64,000 nucleotides of DNA from Conchocele bisecta (Eukaryota; Mollusca; Bivalvia; Lucinida; Thyasiridae): contig CM055280.1 in NCBI GenBank assembly GCA_029237695.1, positions 32,460,616 to 32,524,615 on the forward strand. The letters run 5' to 3'. Below the pieces are notes generated by a model that saw only the letters and a list, made by a program, of their open reading frames with translations, made no database searches and was not told the origin of the DNA. Positions 43,195 to 53,836 of the stretch are shown here, piece by piece (the first letter of the stretch is position 1; the number at the start of each line of letters is the position of its first letter). Both the position numbers and the translations under genes were made by a program.

Positions 43195-46100
43195 ATGATA
43201 ACGTCCGAAATAGAAAGTTTGAGAAGAGAAGCCGAATCTCTAGGGATTACTTATAGTAAACGGTTGGGAGTTAAGGGGTTTGTTGACAAATCTTATAAAT
43301 CCACAAAGAATGAGGCGTTTATGAAGCGGTTTACCCGCGCCCACAAACGAGGAGCCTTTAAAGACCTCTCACTAGCGGAAGAAGTTGGTAACAGAATTCA
43401 AAAAGAAAGTATTGCGGGGTTAAGGGCCAGTGTAATCAAACCTTCAAGCACGTCCCAAATTAAACGCACAGGTGGTCTAAATAATAAGAAAAAATCTATC
43501 GTTCGAGCGATAGTGGAAAAAGGTGAAGAAATATTGGGGGCTCACGATGAAACGTTGGAAAAGGTAGAAAAGGGAAGATGGGTAGTTACATTATCCTTTC
43601 GTAAAAACATTGACATCAACGAGTCTGAACGCATGTCCGATAAAATCGCTCCGTATCTAACAACAAATTTTTATTTGAGATATTCATATTCTTACAAGCT
43701 AGAACATATGGAGGAAACTAAAAATGGGAAAAACCTAAAACTATAATATTTCACAAAAATCTCGGTGGTAGCGAACCACTATCATCGATGAAAACCGTTA
43801 AAAAATGGTTGTCAGATAAGGAGCAAACACGAATAATGTCAGATAAAATAGACAGACCAAATACACAGTGGAAGTTTGTAAGATGGGTAGAGGTTTTTGT
43901 AAAGTTAATACAGGGCAGTAGGGTAATAGATTTGGGACTACAATCCAAAGAAGTAGCGGGAGGAGAACTTCCAGAATGGTTGAGGAATAGAAAAGGTATG
44001 TATTATTTAGATAAGTATAATGACGATCTTTGTCTGTTCAGGTGTCTAGCTATGCACCTTGATAAAAAGATCAGACCTGACAGATGCACGGACAAGGCGA
44101 AAGAACTTAGTAAACAATATACCGGTAGTAATGAGGTTTCACCAATTCCTTTTTCAGATCTGAAAAAGGTTGAAGAGTTTTTTTAAATCGGTATAGAAGT
44201 ATATCAACCGACACAAGGTGGTGTTTGGTGGTTGAAAAAGGTACTAGCGCACTATGATGCACTAGGTAATAAACCAATGACAATAGGACTGTTTAATAAT
44301 CACGCATTTCTGATAACAAACCTTAAAAACCTATCTAAAAATTTATTTACGCCTGCGATAATTGCAAACAGAAATTCACGAAAGCGAGTAATATGAAGAG
44401 ACACGGACCAAAATGTATGAGAGGTGAGACAAAAGTAATATGTGATGGTAATTATTTAGAGCGCCCGCGTTCGTCGTTCGAGAAAGCGTTCTACCCAAAA
44501 GGTTCTAACAGTTATGGCGCTATCGATTGGATGTACTCTGTGGAAAAGCGGGAGGGAATTCACATTCACCACGAACAGTGCAGACACGGGGGTGAAAGAT
44601 GGATTTTAGGGGCTCCAGTAGATGGATACTGTCCAGAAACCAATACCGTATATCAATATCACGGCTGTTACTGGCACGGGTGTGAGATTCATGCAAAGCA
44701 TAAAAAAGAAGAACGCGCATCCACAATGAGAAGAGATAAATTTATTAGAAGCAAATAATTCAACCTAGTAGTTATGTGGGAATGCGAATTACGAAGAACG
44801 GGTAAAGATATAAAGATCGGTTGCGACACTACTCTTTATCCATATCAGATAGTATACGATTTTGAGGCGTATCTCCAGCCACAAGTTGAAACTACCGGTA
44901 ATAGTTTAGAGTACGAAGCTGAGCACGTTCCGGTAACCGTTAGTATAGGAGATAATTTCTCAGGAACGGTAACTCATATTTGTGATAAAGATCCCGCAAA
45001 ACTTATAGAAACATTCGTAGAAGATTTGAAAGTCAGGGGAAAAGCTATAAGAGAAGAAGTATGGTCAAGATATGAGTTTAATAAGGAATATTTAAGTGAA
45101 AAACAAATCGCCCAGATCGAACAGTGGATAGAGCAAGTACCGGTTATAGGTTTTAACAGCAGTAAGTACGATATAAACTTAATAAAGAAATATTTAGTAG
45201 GTGAACTGTCATCAACAACGAAGAAAGTAATGGTTGGAAAAAGGGCGAGCGCGACAATATTTCTATTTACTCCGGAGTTTAGATTTCTTGATGTAATACT
45301 TTACCTAGGATCCGGTGTAAGTTACGATAGTTGGATAAAAGTCTACGACTGCAAAGGACAGAAATCTTTCTTTCCTTACGAGTGGTTCGATTCTACAGAC
45401 AAGCTGGATTACCCGGGACTACCGGATATAGAGAATTGGTATTCCAAACTATCTGGGAAAATATTACTAGACGAAACAGAATTAAACAAATGTCGTAGAA
45501 TTTTCGAAGAAGGGAATATGAAAACTTTCAGAGATTGGTTGAAATATTATAACGATTTAGATGTAGCACCGTTCCTAAAAGCTGTGGGAAAAATGTGTGA
45601 ATTTTATAAACACAGGGGTGTGGATATTTTCAAAGACGCGGTAACACTACCCGGAGTAGCTATACAATATTTATTGAGAGGAACCATTAAAGAACAAAAA
45701 TCTTCAAAGACGATTATACCGGAGGATGCTCTATGCTCGCCGAAAGAAGAAACATACAAAATGATGAAAGACGCTCTAGTTGGTGGTCCATCGATAGTAT
45801 TTACGCGATATGCGGAAGCCGGTGTTTCAAATATTGGAGTGGGTTCCAAACCTTGCGAGGCTGTTTTGGGGTACGACGCAAACGCGTTTATATTTATCTA
45901 CGTTAAATAAAGAGATGCCGTGTGGGAAAGAAACTATACATCATATAAATAACCCACATAATCCTAAACTTATTAAAAAGTTTAGTAAAAGAGTTTTATC
46001 CGGAAACTGGTTTGGTTTGCGGAGGTGGATATAGAGTTCCACACAACTTAAAAGATAAGTTTTCCGAAATGTCTCCACTTTTTATAAACAGAGAAGTAGA

Positions 46101-47145
46101 GGTTGATGAAATTCCGGCGCACATGTTAAAATATTTAAAAGATACTGGCCGAACTAGAGGAAACGGAAGAAAAGAAAATTGGGTGGGATCTATGTCGGCC
46201 ACTAAAAGTATTGCTGTACGCGCCACTGTTGAAATGGTATTTAAAGCACGGCCTAGAAATAACTGGAGTTCATCGTGTTATAGATTATATTAGTGGTAAA
46301 CCCTTCGAATGGTTCGCTAAAGAAGTTACAGCCGCAAGACGAACGGGGGATGTAGAACCGAATAAGAAAACCGGTGCCGACATAATGAAATTATTAGGAA
46401 ACTCGTGTTGCGGAAAAATGATAGAGGCAACGGAGAGACATTTAAATACGACATATACGCGAGACGAAACCTGTGTTGACAAAGCATTAAGATCCGCGTA
46501 TTTTGATGATTTGGAAGAGAGGTAGGAGATGCGTACGAAATATCTTCAAGAAAACCCTGGTGCTCAGTAAAGAGACCATTCCACTGCGGAATAGCGGTTT
46601 ATCAACTAGCTAAATTGAGAATGTTGGAATTTTACTACGAATTTCTAGACAAATAAGTAAAAAGAGAAGACTTCGAATTAATACATATGGACACGGATAG
46701 TATGTATATAGAAGTTAGTAGAAAAACGATAGAGGAATTGATTAGACCTAACTTACTAGACGAGTTTGAAAAAGAAAAAAAGAAATGGTTGGATTGGGAT
46801 AAATGGAGTAATAGAGAACCAGGACTTTTCAAAATGGAATTTAGCGGAGATAGGGCGATAGCGTTATCTAGTAAGTGTTATTTCGTAGAAAAAATTAATT
46901 CAATTAATAAAAACTCCGCGAAAGGAATGTCCAAGAGAACTAACGATTTAAATTGGGATAGATATAAACGAGTACTAAGCGAAACTACAGAAGATGGAAA
47001 ACACATTATAGATGTTGCGCAAAATAGAGGATTTAAAATGAAAGACGGCGTTATGAAAACGTACTGTCAACAAAAATTAGGACTATCGGCGTACTACGAT
47101 AAAAGACGCGTGCTATCGGACGGAATACATACGGAACCTCTTTAA
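43195..47145 (+). pseudogene. POLB: Protein-primed DNA polymerase B, copy B (multiple breaks)
   Basis: About 1316 codons, as expected for Polinton PolB. In order: a unique N-terminus; an OTU-like block (NDDLCLFRCLAMH, residue ~277; candidate catalytic His in NNHAFLI, ~370); a C2HC finger (~386-408); a Vsr/restriction-like patch (PVDGYC…YHGCYWHGC, ~478-498); Exo I YDFEA (~554), Exo II GFNSSKYD (~651), Exo III YYNDLDVAPF (~785); palm motifs A YDANA (~893), B KLLGNSCCGK (~1065), C DTDS (~1165). Breaks include frameshifts near 43730, 44180, 44330, 45885, 46010-46035, 46200, 46510 and 46555, with stops at 44756 and ~46655. All catalytic motifs remain readable, so decay is recent. Its stop overlaps the integrase stop by 4 bp. 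Confidence 0.93.
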
Positions 47146-48135
47146 AGACTCTGACGATCCGGAGGTAACTGGGTGTCAGAAGGCACCGCGAGAAGTTCTT
47201 CGCGAACAAACCCTCGAGAGGGCCCATCATCCAAATAGTAGAGCACGGTCTCATCGGGTTTGGTAATATATCGATCTAGATGATATACATTGAGAGACCA
47301 CACGGGATCAGTCTCCCGGTTGATAGAGGTACCGGACGTCAATATCCGATAGAAGCCGTTGCTCCTCTAAACCAACGGGTCGCCCGCGCGAGACGGCAGA
47401 GGGCTTGCTCGTCACCCTTTTAAACTTGATAGCATCTACGGGCTTCTTACCTATCAATCTGGTCACCTCTCCGTTCAGTGCGGAGACCACGACTGGCAGT
47501 CTGGCCACCCACTCGGTCGATCGCGAATGAGGGTCTACAAGTTCTTTGGCATATTGGTGTCCGAACAGTCTCTCAGCCAGGGTTCGATTGAAGCGCTCCA
47601 CGATCCCCTGGTCCCGGTGGATGTTGACGCGGCCGCGTCTGACAGAAACTTTGTGTTTAGCCAATAGATGAGAGACAGCGCCCATGAACTCGCGGCCGGG
47701 ATCGACCTGGAGAAGATTCGGCCATTTGAGAGGGCTCCTCTTATATATTCGGGAAAGAGCCTCGGCCACTTCCTTAGACTCTTTAGTGGCCAACGGCTCA
47801 GCCCCCTTATAACGACTCGCTACGTCAACGGTTGTCAGCGCGTACTTGTACGTCTTGCGACCGACGCGATCGTGAGGGAGAAACAGGAGATCCGCTTGGT
47901 GAACTTGGTTCGGCACCGGCACGTCGAATTTCGGGCGCGGAATATTGCGAGGCGCGGGTAAATAGATCTGTCAGATGGCCTGCTTCTTGAGCCATTCCTT
48001 GGCTGCATTTTCGGAAACCTTGGTCGCCGCCGCGAGGTTCTTGATGGCCGCGAGTCCCTTCCAGTAGCCGCGTGGGCTATAGTATGTATTCGCCAGCTTG
48101 CGCGTTAGTTTGGTATCAAGTTTACGCGTGTTCAT
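47142..48135 (-). pseudogene. INT: Polinton integrase, copy B (one stop, one deletion)
   Basis: rve-type DDE integrase. The start MNTRKLDTKLTRKLAN is followed by a conserved YYSPRGYWKG region. Catalytic Asp in HQADLLFL (~residue 80), Asp in QVDPGREF (~144) and Glu in GIVERFNRT, with 34 residues between the last two. The C-terminal SH3-like part has DPVWSLNVYHLDR and LYYLDDGPSRGFV. A Trp codon is replaced by TGA near residue 56 (47970), just before the core. A deletion near 47320-47360 shifts the linker frame. The catalytic core itself is open over 204 residues. Confidence 0.92.
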
Positions 48136-48466
48136 CGTATGTGAAGTATTCTAATATATCGGACAATCTCCAACATGCACTCGTCAGCTCGTCCGGTAAC
48201 TGCGTCATTAATAATAAACCTTTGTTGGAAGTACAATCGCGATTGATTTTGGAGGTTAAGTTCTGAAGGAACTCGGAGGAATCCCCAGGATTGTTGGGGG
48301 AATCTAACATCCGCTTCGCGAAAAGCGTGGCCGTTTTTTCGTCCTCGCGCCACGTCTCGAGAGAATCTTGGGCCATACGGATCATACCCTTTGTGCCAGC
48401 TATATGGTGTCTAATGGCCGTGTAGCCTACATCGATCAAAGCGTAATAAAGATCGTCAACTAACAT
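48122..48466 (-). CDS. Small Polinton protein of unknown function, 114 aa
   Basis: Open from MLVDDLYYALIDVGYTAI to DEHA. It is mostly helical by composition, has no membrane segment, no Cys pairs and no motif I recognise. It overlaps the integrase start by 14 bp and is preceded by 'atatatatatatttaaac', a candidate AT-rich promoter. Copy A has the same gene frameshifted. It might be an accessory to integration or packaging, but only the neighbourhood suggests that. Confidence 0.65.
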   Translation of the reverse strand: MLVDDLYYALIDVGYTAIRHHIAGTKGMIRMAQDSLETWREDEKTATLFAKRMLDSPNNPGDSSEFLQNLTSKINRDCTSNKGLLLMTQLPDELTSACWRLSDILEYFTYDEHA

Positions 48467-48507
48467 CGTTATATATATATATATTTAAACAAGTTCAATT
48501 GCTTATT

Positions 48508-48939
48508 TCAATCTCGATTGAATATATAGTAGCTGACGAGACCCGTCGAAGCCATTCCCACGACGATGAACGCGATCTCGCGGTATTTTTGGGCCTCTGA
48601 AGGTACATAGAAATCTGAAAGTTGGGGCTCGCGTTTCATTGGATCGAGACTTCTCTGCGGATATGCCAGCGCGTACTCGCGGTTGGCTTCTTCAACGTTC
48701 TGGAAAGTTTGCTCGGTGTGATTCTTGCGGCGAAGCTCTTCGTTGACCCAGTCGAGATGGGCGGTTCGTTTTTTCGACCACGCTTCCTTCGCGCTATTGA
48801 GTTGTTCTACAGCTAAATCGTGACGCTCGCGCTGCTCATCCGCGTTCGAGTTTTGTAGTTTAGAGAATAGAAAGTTGCTACCGCTGAACGCCAATGCGTT
48901 CACGAGCGCTCCTCCTACTATTATTCCGATCGTAGCCAT
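48508..48939 (-). CDS. Coiled-coil protein with two membrane segments, 143 aa
   Basis: N-terminal hydrophobic stretch (residues ~2-20, IGIIVGGALVNALAF), a long charged helix (~30-80, with EQRERHDLAVEQLNSAKEAW), and a C-terminal hydrophobic stretch (~118-138, IAFIVVGMASTGLVSYYIF). This architecture would suit a bitopic membrane or virion-vertex protein. Neighbouring small genes are also membrane-like, which suggests a group of virion membrane proteins. Copy A has a stop at codon ~28. I recognise the N-terminus from other Polintons but no function is known to me. Confidence 0.68.
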   Translation of the reverse strand: MATIGIIVGGALVNALAFSGSNFLFSKLQNSNADEQRERHDLAVEQLNSAKEAWSKKRTAHLDWVNEELRRKNHTEQTFQNVEEANREYALAYPQRSLDPMKREPQLSDFYVPSEAQKYREIAFIVVGMASTGLVSYYIFNRD

Positions 48940-48940
48940 T

Positions 48941-49174
48941 TTATTTCCATATATTAACGGGCATAATTCCAGCTTTAATTAGATAATCTCTGGTCCAAAC
49001 TGCGCCCGTTACACCCAAGGTCACGAGCCCTATGTCTCTCACAGTAAAGTCCAATTTGGGTGCGGGCCCTCCTAAGACCATCTTTCCTGCTCGAGCATAC
49101 ACGATACTGAGACCCGATATCACCACGGCGTGATAAAGCGCATTCACTATCATTTTACCATCGCGTTCAGCCAT
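48941..49174 (-). CDS. Small two-pass membrane protein, 77 aa
   Basis: Intact as in copy A. Hydrophobic segments around residues 9-25 and 48-63 with a polar, Pro-containing loop between. Its start codon overlaps the stop of the upstream gene as TAATG, so the two may be expressed from one transcript. No named family. Confidence 0.7.
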   Translation of the reverse strand: MAERDGKMIVNALYHAVVISGLSIVYARAGKMVLGGPAPKLDFTVRDIGLVTLGVTGAVWTRDYLIKAGIMPVNIWK

Positions 49175-49666
49175 TATTGCATATAAAAAGGATCGCGCTT
49201 AATGTTTAAATGGGGTGCATCCCTCAACGATTGGATTGGAACCGCGTCCAACAGTGTTGGGGGTTGTTTTTTCAATTTCAGCCTCGTTGATGATAGGGGG
49301 GATCTGTTGTTGAAACGGTAAAGCACATACAGGGTGCCCACAACTGACAGACCACCAACAACAACCCACGGGATCCAATCAGTTGGAGCAATCGGTTCCA
49401 ATCCAATAGCGATTGGGGGAGAAACAGCTGCCACCGGGTGTTTTGCCGTCTCTGTCTCCGATTGCAACGACCGTTTGGCCTCTCGAAGCTCGGCGAGTAT
49501 TTTATCTTGTTTAGCTTTTCGTGTGACAGCAGCCGCTTTCCCAGCCGCCTGTCCTTTGGGATTTTTTATACGCGGTATGTCATCCAGTGGTGGAGTAACA
49601 CTCGGGTTCGATTGTGTTGGACGGGTTCAACTCCGTAACTCTCGCGGGTGTGTCTTGTGTCATCAT
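49174..49666 (-). pseudogene. Single-pass membrane protein with NPIAP repeats, copy B (frameshifted)
   Basis: Same gene as 9671-10171. Relative to copy A, 5 bp are missing near 49622, which throws the first ~15 codons out of frame. The rest is open from QAAGKAAAVTRKAK through the membrane segment to a different C-terminus ending DPFYMQ. It has fewer repeat units than copy A. Confidence 0.68.
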
Positions 49667-49681
49667 TTATAATATTAGGGC

Positions 49682-50116
49682 TTATAGTTCGTGGGCATAT
49701 ATGTCGAAATTGACAGTGTCAGTCTCTAGATCGCGAATCAACCCCGCGGTGTCTGGTATAGGGAGAAGTATACTAACGGTGGTAGCGTACAAATGAATAG
49801 CCGCCGATCTTAGAGTTTTTGTCATCTCCGCACCTAATTTGGATTCGTATCGCGCGTACATCGTATCGACCTCCGTATCTGACATCTTATCCACCTGACA
49901 AACTGAGAGACGCCTACCGAGATAATGCTCCGACTGTCCCCCAGCAACCAGCGCAGCTAGACGCTCGCGACGTGCCGCGTTTTCATTTTCTTTCGGGACC
50001 GTATCGGCAGCCGTGCCGGCAGTCGTGCTGACAAGTGTTCCTACAGTTTCAGTCGTGTCGGCAGTCGGAGCGACAGTTTCTTCCATTAGCTGATCGAGAA
50101 GTTCGTCGCAGTTCAT
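49682..50116 (-). CDS. Helical Polinton protein, 144 aa, copy B
   Basis: The start MNCDELLDQLMEETV is shared with copy A, so I prefer it to an in-frame ATG at 50257, which would add a Cys-rich, hydrophobic leader. An acidic N-terminus and Thr/Ala-rich linker precede a basic helical region (RRERLAALVAGGQSEHYLG) and a segment ending DIYAHEL. Copy B lacks about 31 codons near the C-terminus retained in copy A, probably by deletion between short cagtg/gtcagt repeats. Unknown function; recurrent in Polintons, as I recall. Confidence 0.62.
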   Translation of the reverse strand: MNCDELLDQLMEETVAPTADTTETVGTLVSTTAGTAADTVPKENENAARRERLAALVAGGQSEHYLGRRLSVCQVDKMSDTEVDTMYARYESKLGAEMTKTLRSAAIHLYATTVSILLPIPDTAGLIRDLETDTVNFDIYAHEL

Positions 50117-50254
50117 TATTGCTAATTTTCTTAAAATTAATTTAATTATTCTTACAAGTCTCATAAGTCTAACATATTGCCAAGCGCACCACCAGATACT
50201 TATGCTCACCGTTATGCTCGCAATAAAGCTCGCAGCGGAGCAACACATTCTTAA

Positions 50255-50425
50255 CAATTGCTCAGCATTGTTAAGTATTTTCTCAGCATTGTTAAGTATT
50301 TGTTAAGCATTGTTCAACATTGTTCAGCAATTGCTCAGCATTGCTCAGCATTGCTCAGTAATTGTTCAGCATTTGTTCAGCATTGTTAAGCATTTGTTCA
50401 GCATTGTTAAGCATTTACTCAGCAG
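50255..50425. repeat. Degenerate ~10-bp tandem repeat upstream of small genes, copy B
   Basis: Units such as 'ttcagcattg', 'ctcagcattg' and 'ttaagcattt' repeat about sixteen times. The array begins immediately after the ATPase stop. Unit order differs from copy A, so the array evolves faster than its flanks. Confidence 0.85.
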
Positions 50426-50428
50426 TTA

Positions 50429-51076
50429 CTAATTAATTACATTATAAGCAGTTGGTTGATCAGTCTTTAGCAGAAGCTTGGCGTGCTTAGTTTCCGAAAG
50501 TATCTGTCGAACCTCCAGGCGCTCCTCGCGCGTTGGGATAACGTCGTTCTCTCTAAGACATTCATCGAATGAGTCTCGGTCCTTGCAGTGGAAGAGGGCG
50601 ACCCATTTCGTTTGCTCGCGCAGATCCTTGAGGACGGCGTTGTACTTCTGAGTGGAGATCCATACGCTTTGCCTAGCATGGCGGCCAGAAAATGCGAGCT
50701 CGGAGAGCATGTCCTTCTTTTTGGTCAGCGCCGCCTTGGCCGAGCAATCGTCAATCACGTATAGGGTGGGCTCACCCTGGAATATTTGATAGAAGACACG
50801 CAGCCAACCGTGAAGCCTGTCGCTGGGATCAATAACGTATACCTCAGGGTCGGTCCATATCCACGGGCGCCGCTGATAAGTCTCGTTGTGCCGCACAGTG
50901 GGACACAGGATCACAATGTGACGAAAGACATCGCGGTAGGAGCCCTCTAGCAAGTCGAGGATGAAAACCGTTTTTCCGCATCCTGTCTGTCCACATATTA
51001 TGGTAGAGTGGGCATCTCCAATCGTGAATTGGTATTGATTGCTAAAATTAGTATAAAGCTGAGACGTATCGGCCAT
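50429..51076 (-). CDS. ATP: FtsK/HerA-type DNA-packaging ATPase, 215 aa, intact
   Basis: P-loop ATPase that in Polintons and related viruses would translocate the genome into the capsid. Walker A GQTGCGKT is at residues 29-36. Walker B LYVIDD is at ~105-110. A polar sensor-type segment STQKYNA follows at ~140-146. Length is right for the family. The whole frame is open and starts MADTSQLY. It overlaps the 3' end of the major capsid gene by 29 bp, which links packaging with capsid expression. It is preceded by 'ttattatatataag', a TATA-like box inside the capsid gene. Confidence 0.94.
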   Translation of the reverse strand: MADTSQLYTNFSNQYQFTIGDAHSTIICGQTGCGKTVFILDLLEGSYRDVFRHIVILCPTVRHNETYQRRPWIWTDPEVYVIDPSDRLHGWLRVFYQIFQGEPTLYVIDDCSAKAALTKKKDMLSELAFSGRHARQSVWISTQKYNAVLKDLREQTKWVALFHCKDRDSFDECLRENDVIPTREERLEVRQILSETKHAKLLLKTDQPTAYNVIN

Positions 51077-52344
51077 TTTCGATGTTGAGTTGCGCGTCCG
51101 TTATTATATATAAGTATACGTTCAATGTGCCAGCTCCATCCGCCTCTTTGGTTATCTGGATCGTCACACCCTCACTAGCGTTCTCAACTTGACGTCCGCT
51201 ACCGTGCATTTGGTCGTCGTCGCTGGCTCGCATGTCTAGCCATAGAGCGTATTTGGTAGTCAGAAAATCCGAGAGGGAGACCTCCGAGAGCTGCAGGTCT
51301 TTGGCAACCGCGGCAACCTCCGGGGAACGCTTAGAGCCGGAAGCAAAATGTTTTCTTACTTCGTCCCACTGCTGGTGCGCGCGAAGACCCGCGCTGTAGA
51401 GTTGATTGGGTACTCCCTCGATCGTCACCTCTACCATCGTGATTTTGGGGTTATAGAATTTGTCGGATTTTCTAGCACCGAGCGCGAACCGACCCTCCTC
51501 GAACAACATCAGTATACCTTTCATCGAGCGGGCGGGTACGTTGACGTTAATATTCCACAATGTGTCGCTTTTGTCTTTCGTTATCTTGCGGTGGCGAAGA
51601 ACTCGGTCGTAAAGTATGGCAACGCGCCCGACATACTGGGATCTGATTAATCGCGCGAGTTCGGGCATCGTGACCATGTCGTACTCCAGCGAAACATTGT
51701 CGATCGTATACTTCGATGTTATGTCAGTGGCTATGATAACTCGGCCGTAGTCGTTGAACGTTAGTTCGTATTCGCGGCGGTCCGCCAAAGCGCTCTGATA
51801 GTATGGCATGTGACTCTCCAACAACTCAAAGTCGAGCGGGATGTAGAATCGGTTGCCGTAAGCGGCCGCGACCGCGTTGTCGCTCGCGACGTTATCTGCC
51901 TTGTCACCAGCCCCGATTCTAAGTCTGTTTACGTACCTATTTCGGCTGGTGTCAATACCTTGATATACCGCATTTTCGCGCTCTTGCGCCGTCTTCCACA
52001 GGTCCTGGTAGCAATGGTAGACGTCGCTGTCATCGATCGACATCACCTCATTACCAGAAATCTTTCTATCAGTCTTTCTTGACGATGGCGCGACCCAGGT
52101 TCTGAACGATGGTTCGGTCCGCGTCCGTCGATGTAAGCGAAATAGTGAAAGCGAGGCGAACAGTCCCCGGCATAATGACGTCGCTAACTCCGAGGTTGGG
52201 GAAGCGGACTAAGAGCTGCTGTTTCTGGTCGATCGTCGATGGGTTGCTCGTAATAACGACACTCTGTCTCACACCTTTTGCCCCGAGGGGCTCACGCAGT
52301 CTGCGATATGGATTAAGTTTGCGACCGTATTGACTCGAAGACAT
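51048..52344 (-). pseudogene. MCP: Major capsid protein (double jelly-roll), copy B (one frameshift)
   Basis: About 432 codons from MSSSQYGRKLNPYRR. One frameshift near 52060 ('tctttctatcagtctttctt') separates the first ~91 residues from the remaining 332, which are open. The family signature is IPLDFELLESHMPYY with YELTFNDYG. The product would form the capsid facets. Near 51930-51945 copy B has an in-frame insertion relative to copy A (residues around SRNRYVN). Strong divergent pairing with the coiled-coil membrane gene. Confidence 0.9.
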
Positions 52345-52396
52345 AATCTATTAAACCTGTATGGTTTTGTCTTTAATATAATAATAATTATTAAAG
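52345..52396. promoter_or_regulatory. Divergent AT-rich promoter spacer, copy B
   Basis: 52-bp gap with 'aatctattaaacctgtat' shared with copy A and 'taatataataataattatta' before the plus-strand start. Presumed bidirectional late promoter; inferred. Confidence 0.5.
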
Positions 52397-53836
52397 ATGG
52401 CTGGTCTCGATATTGGCATGGACGAATTCGATCGCACTACGGGCGACCGAGACGATTACCTCGATGATGATGATGATGATTATCTCGACGAAACGACCAT
52501 CATAGATACACCAGGAACTTCAGCTGCTGGTGATGTTAGCTATATGTGGGAGGCCCCACCCGAAACTCCGGCATGGGCGGGCGGTGCCGAGATTCCTGCG
52601 GGGATCTCCAAGGGTGAGCTGGCTCCTCTCGAAGAAACGGATTCTCTAGTGAAACGGTGGGAGAGTATAGTGTCTAAACACGGCATCAAGGCCACGTTGG
52701 AGTTTCGCAGTACTAAAAGAGGAGACCTGTGGGTTAAATGGGGCAAGAACTGGAAGTTGCTGACGTTCAAGAACGACCCGAACCGGTTCCTCGGGGCCTC
52801 TTCAGTGAGCCGATATGGAGCAGACCTCACTCGAACTCTCGGAGTGCTCGATGATCGGTCGCAGGTGCCTAACAAAATGATAAAAACCATGCAGGATACC
52901 GACGAAACGCTGGCGAAGACGGCCGCCGCTATAGAAACGAGCGATATCAGCGAGGTCCCTCGTATAGTCACCGACGCGATTAACACAGTGGAAACCACGG
53001 TCAACGAAATAAACGACACGAAGTATGACCCACCGTTACCTCTTCGCGAACTCCTGGGACTCAATAAGGTTCTGCAAACGGGCCGTGGTGAACTAGTTAA
53101 TAACCTCTCCAAACTCACGGAGCTGGACGAACATATCGAGCAAGAAAAAAAGAAAACTTGGGGAAGCCCGTGGCGATAGAGAATCTACCGAGCGGATCAA
53201 CAAACTCCTGCGGTCGTTGCGGGATGAAAGAGAAGCTCGCTTAGCGGCTGTCTCAATTAACCTTGAGACACTCTCTGGACAATTAAATCGTAGCCACGAA
53301 TCAATCACGAGTATCCTGCACGAGGACACGACACTCGGTGAACGTCTTCGCACTCTGTTCAGAGAGAAGGGCTTCACAATAGTAACCATCCTCACAGCTT
53401 TCACCATGATTATATCGACCCTAATTCTATCTATATCGTCTCTAGTTCTATCTATCACGGGTGATTCGGCACCAGCACCAGCGCCAGCACCAGCGCCAGC
53501 ACCAGCGCCAGCACCAGCGCCAGCACCAGCGCCAGCACCAGCGCCAGCACCAGCGCCAGCACCAGCGCCAGCACCAGCGCCAGCACCAGCTCCATCCGAT
53601 GGAGCCAACGAATGGATAAAAAAGAACTAAAAGCCCTCGCCAATCTCTTGGCTAAATTAGCAGGAAAGTTGGCTGCCGCGCTGCCTGGGTTGATCGGGGG
53701 TCTCCTCTCCTTCTTGCTATCTATATTATCAAAAACGGCCGGATGGCTCGCCGATAATGTTTGGGCTCTAATCGTGGCAATCGCCGGTCTCCTACTTTTA
53801 GCCCCCCGAGAGTTCCTAAATCCAAAGCGCAAATAG
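52397..53836 (+). pseudogene. Coiled-coil membrane protein, copy B (two frameshifts)
   Basis: Homologue of the intact 511-aa gene in copy A. The N-terminal acidic leader is different (Asp-rich, DDYLDDDDDDYLDE) and lacks the decapeptide repeats. Frameshifts occur near 53145 (poly-A) and near 53625. The linker has expanded to about 40 Ala-Pro residues. Conserved WEAPPETPAWAGG, hydrophobic segments and C-terminal LNPKRK are present. Confidence 0.78.
53468..53592. repeat. 12-bp coding minisatellite (Ala-Pro)n
   Basis: About ten units of 'ccagcaccagcg' expand the Ala-Pro linker just after the first hydrophobic segment. Copy A has only three Ala-Pro pairs here. Minus-strand Gly-Ala frames are shadows of this repeat. 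Confidence 0.92.

Noticed and set aside
53093..53608. Minus-strand frame rich in Gly-Ala repeats
   Set aside because: Shadow of the (ccagcaccagcg)n minisatellite in the plus-strand coiled-coil gene.
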